Origin: Brachypodium distachyon | Taxonomy: Eukaryota > Streptophyta > Magnoliopsida > Poales > Poaceae | Assembly: GCF_000005505.3 (NCBI RefSeq) | Contig: NC_016131.3 | Span: 8,515,501-8,579,500, forward strand | Length of the DNA stretch: 64,000 bases | Direction: 5' to 3' | In this document: piece by piece, positions 52,001 to 62,200 of the stretch | How positions within the stretch are numbered: the stretch's first letter is position 1 | Layout of the letters: each line of letters begins with the position of its first letter | Notes under the pieces: generated by a model | Databases searched by the model: none | Told to the model about the DNA's origin: nothing | The model's input: the letters and a program-made list of their open reading frames with translations, nothing else | Program-made: the position numbers and the translations under genes

Positions 52001-53304
52001 TGAATTAGAAGGTGGCTCAACTAGTTGTTAAATTTTAAAAAGTTTTATGATCAGCTCTTAATAACCCTATAGTACTTGATGAATGAAGAACCTGCAGTAG
52101 TCAAAACATAGACAAAAATGATACTCCCTCCGATCCATAATAAGTGTCTCAGATTTTGTACTAACTTAGTACAAAGTTTGAGACACTTATTATGGATCAG
52201 AGGGAGTAGCAATGAAATAATTTGAAGTGTATGCTCATACAAATTTACCAAGAAGCACCAGAAAAATCACCTTGTACATTGGATGCAACGGGTCATCACG
52301 GTCTTTACCAAGGGGCCCAAATTCTTATCCACAACTGAGCGCTTCATATCAGTGAACCGACCACGGTCACTTCCAAACGCCATAGACTGATCCTGGAGAT
52401 CGCACTCCCCTCCCTGATCGCAGATAGGGCAATCTAGCGGATGGTTCATCAACAAGAACTCCATGACACCCTCCCTAGCCTTCTTTGCGATCGGTGTGTC
52501 TGTCTTAATCTTCATCCCTAAATGAAGATGCTCCAAGGTTAGAAACTCAAACAAAATGTTACTCCGTATTAAAAATTGCACATACCGAACCAATCATTCA
52601 GTACAACAACTACTGACTAAGTTGGGATTTCAAGTTTCTACAACCAGTACTAACTTTTTCCAATGCAAGGCAAGAGCGCTGCCCATTCTAATTGGTTGGA
52701 AGGAGTCTACAACCAGTACTGACTGTAAGAAAATCTAAGACAACCCTAAGATGCTGATTGCTGAGACGTCTAGGGGCTGAATGAATCTGAGGGACTGAGT
52801 CACGCACAAGCGAAACAGATTAACATGACCTATTTGGAATGCAAAACAACGAACAATACACGGTGTCGAAAAACACAACGGCTAACCTGGGAGGGCGGGC
52901 ATGGCGCAGGATGCAACGGGCTTGGGGGACTTCTCGACCTCGACGAGGCACATGCGGCAGTTCCCGGCAATGGAGAGGCGGCTGTGGTAGCAGAAGCGCG
53001 GGATATCAACGCCAGCGACCTCGCAGGCCTGGAGCACCGTGAACCCCTTGGGGATCCGCACGGCGTGCCCGTCGACAAACACCTCGAGCGCGTCCTCCGG
53101 GTTGCTCGGCAGCTCGACGCGCGCCCCGCCCACGGGCTCCCGCGGCGGCGGCAACTCCGGGTCGGCGGGCGCCACGGCCGCGCCGGCCTCCGGCGACCCG
53201 GCGGATGCGGTGGGCGAGATCCAGCGGCAGGAGGCGCCGACCGCGGGGCTGCGCGACGACAGGTAGGGCTTGGAGTGGCGGAGCGCCCGCGCGAGGAAGG
53301 CCAT
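49055..53304 (-). CDS. NDUFS1: NADH:ubiquinone oxidoreductase 75 kDa subunit (complex I, NDUFS1)
   Basis: This is the electron-transfer subunit of the mitochondrial complex I matrix arm. Exons from the start: 53304-52887, 52517-52271, 51861-51567, 50779-50405 and 49954-49055. They sum to 2235 nt, giving 744 residues. The N-terminus ([20 protein letters not shown]) is a mitochondrial presequence. All cluster ligands are visible. The 2Fe-2S site has Cys105, Cys116, Cys119 and Cys133. The N5 site has His165, Cys169, Cys172 and Cys178 in [14 protein letters not shown]. The N4 site has Cys217, Cys220, Cys223 and Cys267. A molybdopterin-oxidoreductase-like domain fills the C-terminal half. Intron 2 contains a Stowaway MITE. 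The frame is intact and the length usual for plants. Confidence 0.97.
52132..52208. mobile_element. Stowaway MITE in NDUFS1 intron 2
   Basis: The TA-flanked element begins CTCCCTCCGATCCATAATAA and ends TTATTATGGATCAGAGGGAG. It is the same family as 30833-30929, with a slightly shorter centre. Almost the entire length is self-complementary. Confidence 0.88.
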
Positions 53305-55282
53305 GGCGCGGCGGCGGCGGCGGCTGTCGCGAGGCGATTGGATCGCGCGGAGGGGAGGGAGACCTCGTGCCCTTGGCTGGTGTGGAGGAGAAGGGGGCAG
53401 GGCGAAGGGTAGGAGGTGTCTCTCGGAAGTGGAGGCCGCTGCTAGGCGCCCCACAGGTTCCGTGATTGACAGGTGGGGTCTCGTACCCGGGACCTGATTG
53501 CAGCAAGAGAAGGGATTTGCGGGGTTGGAAAGATTAGCGTGGGCGTTGCATTTTGAGCAATGTGGTCTGAGCCGATGCCTGGGTGGACGCGGTGTATACC
53601 AGTGGACGATGAATGGGCAAGAATATGAATGCGTGTGCAAAACAAAAGATTGAAATACATAGAAATTTTTGTAGACTTTCGTTTGGTTCGCAGGAATAAA
53701 CAAAAACATAGGAATTCTAATAAACATGGCCTTCTAATAAACATGGCCAATCAAGGTCAAACCACCAAAGAAGTAAAGGTTTAATGTTCATGTGCCACTA
53801 AATATAATTGTCTCGTTGTTCGTGCAAAAGAATTCAAAAAAGAAGTCCGTGGTCGTAGAAACCATGTGTTTTTCCTATGATTCATTGCTTTCAATCAAAT
53901 GAGTAAATAGTACATCTAAAGTTCTGTTATGCCTATTCCTATGATTTTTCTATGAATCAAAGAAACTCTTTTTATCGAAACGGAAACACGGTCAATTCCA
54001 TCTAGTTTTACTATTTTTCTTGCCAGGTTCGTGTGCTCTTGTGTTTGATCTTGACGATGGAGATGACGGTTTCCTAACTTCGTGACCTATTCCACATAGT
54101 CAATGGTTCTCATGGCTCGTCTTTTGATGTTTTTGTTCTATTTTCGGAGCAACATTTTCATAATTTGACTTGTAAGGGACATGTCCCCGAATATGGTGCA
54201 TTCAAGGATCTTAAGTTCTCGGTGTTTACGGTGGATGACTATGCAGCTTTTCAAAACCTATGGGGCCAGTCCATGTTGTGCAGTCACGGCGTTCTGCAAT
54301 TTCGTTACCGAATATGTGGTGGAATGCCAACATGTGAAGGAGATATTTGAAGACTTTGAATTCAAAGGACCATGCTAGAACTTTCAGTTTTATCGAGAAT
54401 CTTCATTGCTTATGTTCAATTCGATTATATCAATCTATTGTAATCTTTTTGCGAATCAATAAATGCCAAATCATTGTTTTTAAAAAGGTCAACGCTGGAA
54501 ACATGCTCAGTTCACCAAGGGTGTGCTCTAGATTTTTTTTGTGAGAGGTGCTCTAGATTTGTAAATACATCAAGAACGCATGGATAGTGATATTCCCTCA
54601 AAGGCTCAACCCAAACACACTATCTAGATTTTTTTAAAGAAAATTTATATATGTACAATACATATGTGACAGGACATAAAAATTCAAATTCAAGTCTGAT
54701 TCATAGCTTGATAAACAAAAATGAAAATTTGATATTCAAGTTTGATTAAGGAAAAGTTTAGTACGATAATGATAAATAATAGGCCTTGAATTCATTAGCA
54801 CGGTTTAAATTTGCTACTGTTCCTAGTTGAATTTGAATTTGTTTGTATGTGTTGGCGGTCCAGAATTTGATTTGAAGTCTTGTGGACATAGTAGTCACAT
54901 ATTGTAGCCATATAGTGATAAATCATAATTTAAGTAGCTCAACACTAATAAAGTGTGTTTTTTAGTGACGTGTCGAAGTTTGGAACCAGCCAGTTGAGTA
55001 ACGATAGTTGAAATCTTGACGTTCTACTACCTGTCGTGGAAAAACAAAGTACAAAAACAACAGTTAGCCAAAGGATAAAAAATGACGAAAGGTGTCCGGG
55101 CGAATGGTATTAGAATCATAATTCACCGTAATTTCAGTCAGATGCATGACAGTGTGTACATTCCTAAGCTAAGCAGCTAACTAAAGTGTGATATGCTATG
55201 CACATATACACCACTTCTGTACAGGCTAACAAAACTGATCCTATCTATGTATGTGCACGGCGCTGCCGCCCGGCCGGCAGGA
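53305..55282. other. Intergenic between NDUFS1 promoter and MKK 3' end
   Basis: The first 200 bp are GC-rich and should be the NDUFS1 5' UTR and promoter. The remainder is AT-rich, without recognised genes or complete transposons. Short frames near 54165-54540 have no domain and are interrupted in every reading. Confidence 0.5.
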
Positions 55283-56326
55283 TCACGGCGACATCGAAGC
55301 CTCGGTGACCAGCTTCCGGAGCGCGCATTTGGACGCGGCCACGTCCCTTCCGGCAACAAACGGGTGAGCGAGCAGCTCCGCGACGGACGCTCTCCTGCGG
55401 TAGTCCTTGTGCAGGCACGCGGCGACGAACCCTCTGAGCTCCGCGGACGCCTCGCCGTCAGACAGCGCGGGCGTCTCGCCGAAGCAGATGGCGCACATGA
55501 GCGCGGCCCAGCTGGGCCGCTGCCCGGCGGGGAGGAGCGGGTAGCGGCCCATGAGGAGCTCCAGGACGGTGACTCCGAGGCCCCACACGTCCGCGGCGTA
55601 CGGGTCGTAGTGCCCGCCGTGCGCCTCCGGGTCGAACCGCTCGGGGCTCATGTAGGCCGCGGTGCCCGCGTAGGCCGTGCAGCGCACGTCGTCGCCCCCG
55701 GCGCGCGGGAGCACCCTGGCGATGCCGAAATCGGCGATTTTAACCTCGCCGCCCGTGCTGACGAGCAGGTTCCCCGGCTTCACGTCCAGGTGCACGATGC
55801 GGCGCGCGTGGAGGTATGCCAGTCCAGACAGCGCCTGCGCCGCGACCTCGGCCAGTGCTTCCTCCGGGAACTGGGAGAACGCCTCGGCCTGGCCCCTGCT
55901 GCGGCTCTTGACGATCGAGTCGAGAGACCCGCCGTCCACGAGCTCGAGGAGCATGGCGACGTCGCCGGAGGCCGCGGCGGGGAGGACGGAGTGGCAGCGG
56001 ACGACGAAGGGCGAGGCCGTGCGGCTGAGCACCTCGGCCTCGGCGGTCGCGTCGCCGTTGCAGTGCTGCACCTTGAGGGCGTACAGCTCGCACGTCTCCC
56101 GGTGGCGGACCTTGTACACGGTGCCGCCGTTCCCGCGGCCCAGCACGGCCAGCTTCTCGAAGTCGGCGACGCGGAACTGGCTCGATCGCGCCGCCGGGGT
56201 CGTGGCCGCCAGCGGCAGCGCGGCCGCTGGGTTGGGACGCCGGTGTAGTCCGGCCTCCTGGGCGTCGGCTGCGCGGGTCGGGACGTGCAGCGAGAGCTGC
56301 AGTCTCTTCTCCCTTAACAGAGCCAT
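55283..56326 (-). CDS. MKK10-3: MAP kinase kinase, plant group D (MKK10 type), intronless
   Basis: MKKs phosphorylate MAP kinases on Thr and Tyr. The single exon encodes 347 residues. Kinase landmarks are the glycine loop GRGNGG (63-68), Lys85 in YALKV, a Glu near 96-98 for helix C, HLDVKPGN (179-186), DFG (199-201) and SPE (227-229). The Arg of the usual HRD catalytic motif is Leu180 here. The activation segment (DFGIARVLPRAGGDDVRCTA) is Gly/Asp-rich and has few of the Ser/Thr sites expected between DFG and GTAAYMSPE, as I recall for MKK10-type kinases. The upstream ~45 residues are Arg/Ala-rich with a possible MAPK docking site (REKRLQLSL). Lack of introns fits plant groups C and D. The number 10-3 is inferred from my memory of rice gene order and needs a check. 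Confidence 0.9.
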   Translation of the reverse strand: MALLREKRLQLSLHVPTRAADAQEAGLHRRPNPAAALPLAATTPAARSSQFRVADFEKLAVLGRGNGGTVYKVRHRETCELYALKVQHCNGDATAEAEVLSRTASPFVVRCHSVLPAAASGDVAMLLELVDGGSLDSIVKSRSRGQAEAFSQFPEEALAEVAAQALSGLAYLHARRIVHLDVKPGNLLVSTGGEVKIADFGIARVLPRAGGDDVRCTAYAGTAAYMSPERFDPEAHGGHYDPYAADVWGLGVTVLELLMGRYPLLPAGQRPSWAALMCAICFGETPALSDGEASAELRGFVAACLHKDYRRRASVAELLAHPFVAGRDVAASKCALRKLVTEASMSP

Positions 56327-56430
56327 GCCTGATTATCGGCTAATTAAACCGATCGGCTGCCTAATTAAGCTGAGTGGTCTGGTCGATATACTGCTGCTTT
56401 GTGTTGGATCACCCTGAGCTGCGAGACTGC

Positions 56431-56439
56431 TTACTTATA
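56431..56439 (-). promoter_or_regulatory. Candidate TATA box of MKK gene
   Basis: On the minus strand TATAAGTAA stands about 110 nt upstream of the ATG at 56326. Spacing and sequence suit a plant TATA element. There is no other evidence. Confidence 0.4.
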
Positions 56440-56999
56440 CGTGTGCACTTATGGCACTCCCCGTACCCCGTATCTCTGTCTGTGTTGCTTTCAGCAAGTC
56501 ATTATCAGACTGTGACTTGTACTTTTACACCAAGTTTTACCTGCGTTACTTCGTACTGGAGGACTGCCCATGTCACAGGTTGAAGACAATCGGCAATACC
56601 TGGCATGCCACGGTGTCCATGTATTTCAGGTGGGTACATTCTGGATTGTGTTTTGGCATTCTCTCATGCGTGGGGAATATTAAGAATAACTAAAGCCGCC
56701 GCCGCCTCTCGATTAATTAACAGTAACACGTTGCTGCCGGCCGTCAGAGATCAACAAGGCATTCTTAATCGAGTGACGTGGAAGAACAACCTTGAATGCG
56801 AGTGCTTGCAATGTGCAGACTTTGATTAGCAGATTAGGTCCTCTAGTGGCGACTTGGCCGGCTCCCCGTTAATTTGAACGAGACAGCGAGATCGTATGTA
56901 TGATAATGGGCATGTCAAATTGTCAACACCCACGAGTCAAATCTCAAGGAGAAGGCTAAAAAAAACGAGGAAAAGGAGCCAGCACGAGCCAATACTGTG

Positions 57000-57130
57000 T
57001 ACTCTCTCTCCGTTCAACGAAGGATGTCTCAATTTTAACTAAATTGGAATGCATCTATACACTAAGTCACATTTAGATACATCCAAAATTTTGACAAATT
57101 TGAGACATCTTTTGTTGGACGGAAGGAGTA
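57000..57130. mobile_element. Stowaway MITE
   Basis: It is flanked by TA. The left end CTCTCTCCGTTCAACGAAGG is mirrored by CTTTTGTTGGACGGAAGGAG on the right. GATGTCTCAATTTT has its mirror AAATTTGAGACATC. At about 130 bp it is a typical member. Confidence 0.75.
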
Positions 57131-57222
57131 GTAATAATGTTTGGTTAACGATGTTGTGCGACGTGTGCCATCAGGCGTTCTCTTAATAGTTCGATCAACC
57201 TTTCCCCGTCATAAGTCGTAAC

Positions 57223-57508
57223 TTTTTTTTAGAAACAAAGTACGCTCACAAACGCGAGCACACTCACTTCTCTGAATACACAAATGTAAACCCTATTACC
57301 GTGAACACCTCCGAAGGATTGACGAAGTCACCATAGGTGGCTCATGTTGACGGGTACATCACATACCATCAAGTTTATGACTTGAACCTGACTATGGATG
57401 AGCTAATTTCACTATAAGTAACCAAACCACTTGAACTAAACTCAGCTTTGGTTGTGTGCATCGTTTCGATGTAGAGACCAGGGAGAACCCCTTTTCGAAA
57501 AAAAAAGC
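57223..57508 (+). repeat. Grass retroelement 3' end (non-LTR type)
   Basis: The segment runs from a T-rich stretch through GAACACCTCCGAAGGATTGA and GTCACCATAGGTGGCTCATG to TTGTGTGCATCGTTTCGATG, AGACCAGGGAGAACCCC and a final A-run. The phrase order and terminal poly-A match a repeat I remember as frequent at the ends of grass LINE or SINE copies. The class is uncertain. Confidence 0.4.
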
Positions 57509-59277
57509 TAAACTCAGTTCATGTCATAAGTCATAACATATTGCATCCCATTAGGCCTTAACAAAATGATCAAAACGGCGCAGATGGATGTGCATGCTGC
57601 CATGGCGTGCTGCATTCAATAAGAAGGGACACACCTGATGACACACGTCGCACAACAACTTTAACCAAAACTCTGCCACGCTAGAGGCAGCCCTTTATAA
57701 TTAGAGGTACTCCTTAGAAATTAAATAATGACAAACAAATAATTAGAAGTCCTAAGGGAGCTGCTACTTCATTGACTCGTGATGTTGATCGGCATGGCCA
57801 TTTTCACACGGATCGACTGAGCTCTCGTCTCCCTTGCTTTCATTCCAGTAGCATGCCTCAGTCTTCCATGACCCCTCACAATTTTTTTCCATGTCATTAA
57901 TTAAAAATGCTTGTTAATCTATGATGGGCGACATTAGCCTGTAGTTAGATATTTAGGCGAGAGGGGGTTTAATTTGTTCCGTTCTTATAGAACATTCCTA
58001 TCCATGAGAACCTTCTGACGGAACACAATTAACCTACCACATCACAAACCAGGTATGATAAAGGACTTATGAGACAGGTACTTTACACATTTGAGTATGA
58101 TTTGGTAAATGCAATACAGTCGTGCAGACAGAGGGGATGCAGCAAGTCAGATCATACGGGGTATATTTCATGAGTGCACGCGTTACCAAAAAGCAAATTT
58201 TGCTGCTGATCCAACTCAAAGCAGTAGTACGATCAGATCACTTATGCTCAAGTTCAGATTACGCACTGCTAGTAAACCATGTTAGGAATTCGAATTTTTC
58301 ATACAATTGGTAGGTCCCACAACGCACAAAACAACTCCGTTTCGGAAAAAAAAAACGCGCAAAGCAACCATTAGCATGTGCAAAAATGCTTGCTACGTGT
58401 TCTTCTGCCATCTTAATCCCTAATGGGACATGGAAATAAATAGTCTCGATCTGTTGGTCTTTTATCATTTATTAGAGCATCTCCGCCAGTTTACATATTT
58501 TGGTTACGTATACATATAAACCGTCATCGTGTGGCATGCGTGGTTAGCTATTTTTTCAAACAAAAAATACATATAAACCGTCATTAGTCCAAATCATTGG
58601 CAAAAAAACTGCTCCACCAGTATACCTATCTGATTTGGTATCCTTATGTTTTTTAGGTAATTATCTATCTTTCTCTCTTCTCTACTCAAATGGCAAATAT
58701 ACGTAACGAGAATGCCATTTGACAAAAATTCCAACACAACAGGGGAGACCAACCACCGCAGGGACATTTTCCGCTCTCCCGTCCCGCGCTTGCCGGCCGC
58801 TCCTCCCCGACCTTCGACGCACCGCTACTGTTCTCTCCCGCTCCTCCCTAAGCCTACATGACCCTCTCCCGCCGTCGACTTGCCGAAATCTGGCCGAATC
58901 CGGTGCCGTCAAACCTCTCTGAACCTCTCGCGCCGCTCCCCGAGCCTCGCCACCCCTCCCCAACGCCGGTCATTGTCCAACCACGATTTGAGGCCGAGCC
59001 CATTATAAAATTAGTGTAAAACTACTAATATGCTAAGGGTACAAAATTCTACCAATATGCTAAGGGCCAAGTGTCAAAATTGGCAGTTCGCAAGATGCGA
59101 CATACAGAAGTGAAAATGCAACAAGTAGAACTAACCACCAATAAACTCGAGAATAAATTTGAAGCTGCACAAGAACTGATTACCTGTAGACTAATTCCGG
59201 TGGAGAATATAAGCATTCTTTACAGGGAAAAGAAAGAAACATGCATTACCGCTATTTACTGTCCAGGGCCTCTCTGT

Positions 59278-62200
59278 TCAGTCTTGCTCAGGGAAAACTC
59301 TATCGAGGAAATGTACAAATCGTTTCGAATACAAATTCGGATCAACAGCTGATATCGAGAGGGGATCAAACTTGAGTGATTTGACTGCATGCTCCACTCG
59401 TTTAGACATATTGTACTCCTGCAGTATGTCTATGATACCAAGGTAAAGTACAACATCGTATTCCTCAACCATGTCCGTGCTTTCTAGCAATTTCCGAGCT
59501 CGAGCTGGCATATTTACCCCTAACTGCACACGGAACCTGAATATACATTACACCATAATCAGAAACAAAGCTCATCTTGGGTAAGATTAATATCATGTAT
59601 AGGACATAACTTTCAGACGAAAAAGAAAATATAATATAACTTTATAAGTTATATAGACACATGAATAAAATGATGCATGTTAAAGCACTTAGGTGAATTC
59701 GTCGTAAGAAAAAATGCTCTCAAATTTTCATTCTGAATTTTAAGTCCCAGGACTGTGTGGTTGATTTGAATTGCAGTATATTTTGGACAAAGTCAGGAAA
59801 ATCTACCTTCCAGTGCCTGGCAAAACAAGATCTACTTCTTCGTAACCACCTTCTGATGCTCTAACCATGCTTCCTCTAATGTGGGAACCGCCTACTGTCG
59901 TACCTGGCTCGTGAGCAACTAGTAGAAGTCCCTTTGTAGAATTTATATCCTCATAATGCACTGGAACACTACCTGGTTAAGGTGAAAAAGACAAGTTGTT
60001 ACTCTTGGGCAATGGATGCCTAGATGGAAGTCAAAGCTGAAAGTTGGGAATTATTACCAATACAAAGAAACTATATTGTACAAGTGTGCAAGCTGAGGGA
60101 AAAATACTAATCTGAACATGGATTCATATGTTCTCGTTTTCAAAATGTACGAAGCATTGCATATTTTCTTTCAAAACATTACAAAAAGATTCATGCATGT
60201 ATAACATGGATATAAGCATGTCCATCCAAATTTTGGTACGAAAATATGACCATTTGAGAGCTGGGCAAAAATCACAGGTTCAATCTTTTCGAAATAAGTT
60301 AAAGGGACTTGTATTAGCCCATTACACAGCAACTCATTTGTGATTTTTGCACAGATCGCAAATGGTCCAATTGTTTTACTAAATCTACAGACAAGTTTCT
60401 ACATCCAACCTTTATCCACGTGTATGATTTTTTCCTAATTTTTAGCGAATTATAGTTATGACTTCCTTTTACCGACATCCAAACGGGTTCATACCCAAGT
60501 TCGAAAATTTGCTCTACAATCTGAGGTACTTGTTTCAACTTCCAATTTAAGAAAAGGTCACCATGTCAGAGGAACATAAGACATATTTGTACTTGAGGTA
60601 GGGTACATACAATCCATTTCGGATGAATTTCCACTGCTTTCAAGGGTGTTCTGATGTGACGTGAGAGTCTTCAAGTGATGGGGAGCTCTAAAATGGATTC
60701 CCAATAGCATGCTGTAGTCAATAATAGATTGGGATTCCAGGAACATACAATCAAGAGTTATCTGCCTGAAAATCGTTTGGCAAAAGCAGTTATCAGTTAT
60801 CATCAACTCGGTAATTATTGAATTACATATTTACTACTCCCTCCGTTCTTCAACGATTCATGTTCTAAAAAAGGACATTCGAGATCATCAACAGTTTCGT
60901 GAATTCCTAATTTCCAAACTGGTAACAGATAAAATACCACAGCAAAAAAGGTGCAGTTCAACTACAGATGCCATCCCATCATATATTTACTCCTATAAGG
61001 AAACTAGTTGGTGGTGATGGTCCATTTACTTTGGGAGATAGACTATACCCAGATAGAAAAAATATGGATCAATAAACGAACAGCCTACCTGAAAAGTGCC
61101 TCCCTCCATGGTTTATCAACATGAAAAGCGTGTGATAGGTCAAGATCCTTCAGCGTTGTGTTCTCATTAATTTTTTGCTTTTTCGTTGAACGGCCTTGTG
61201 TAGAGCCCTTTAAGTCATACTTACGGTGAATTCTCAGCTCCGTGCAGAACATATTTCCCATCACAACAAATCTTACCTGCAATAGCACCATATATGACTA
61301 ACTATTGCAAATGTCTATGAGGTAAACAACAATAGTGCACCAAAAATATGATCATGTACCTTTTTTCCAGCTTTTAGAGTAATCCTGTGCACGCCAAAAA
61401 ACTTCGTAATCAGAGTATTATCATAAGCTTTGACATGATTGTAATATTTTGGAAGCATCTTCAGCAGTATCTGCAGGACGCATTACATCAAACCAATCTG
61501 CAGCAGGCATATGTTATCACTCAACAAGGATGTTAGCCGGTTTTCTTTTTGTAAAGCTCACTTTTACTCATATTAGAATGATTGAATAACATTGTCTTTT
61601 CTGGAAGAAACTTTTCCAGTTGTAAATGTAATGATGGTTTATCTACATGATAAGCAGGGAAACCACAGTCGTAAACAATTTGAAGAGCCGTACCTTCAGC
61701 TCACTTTTTCTCAAGGTTTTTATGACAAATCGTTCATCCTGGGAGAGATAGAAAATACTGCCACTTTTCCCAGGTGAAGAAAGCTCCTTTAGACTGTCAC
61801 CCCCACATATAGACATCATGTAATCTGCAGCATCAATATGAAACATTTCCCGAAGATTCCTGGCAAACATAAATTTGTTACTCTCACAAAATATTTAACT
61901 ACGAAGAACAATCAAAGAAAAAGCAGAAGAAACAGTTAAGCATCATGGTTGCTGCAATTTTCTCTTCAGACTTCATCCAGCAGTGTTTTCTACAAATATT
62001 ATACTAGTGCCATAACTATTGACATACTTAAATAAAAGAATACTTGAATTAGGAAACGTGTTAGATAGGGGTGAACTATTAGTCTTATCATAAGAGTTCA
62101 GCTTGACAGATGCCGATTATTGTTGATGTAATTTTCGCTTCAGACTGAATCATCCGGCACTGTTTTCTACAAATATTATACTAATGCCATTACAATTAAT

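Larger units (their letters stand above)
56440..59277. other. Intergenic between MKK and PIP5K, repeat-rich
   Basis: No gene is recognised. The stretch contains a Stowaway MITE (57000-57130) and a LINE/SINE-like 3' end (57223-57508), both listed. A patch near 58475-58590 has CATATAAACCGTCAT twice. A GC-rich patch at 58733-58960 has sharp borders within AT-rich DNA. The right end should hold the PIP5K 3' UTR. Confidence 0.45.

Noticed and set aside
52825..53412. + strand frame over NDUFS1 exon 1
   Set aside because: It is antisense to a well-supported exon encoding the 2Fe-2S site and has no domain of its own.
55193..56248. Long + strand frame of 351 codons antisense to the MKK gene
   Set aside because: It mirrors the GC-rich third positions of the kinase gene. 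The translation is Arg/Gly/Ala-rich with no domain, while the minus strand gives a complete kinase.
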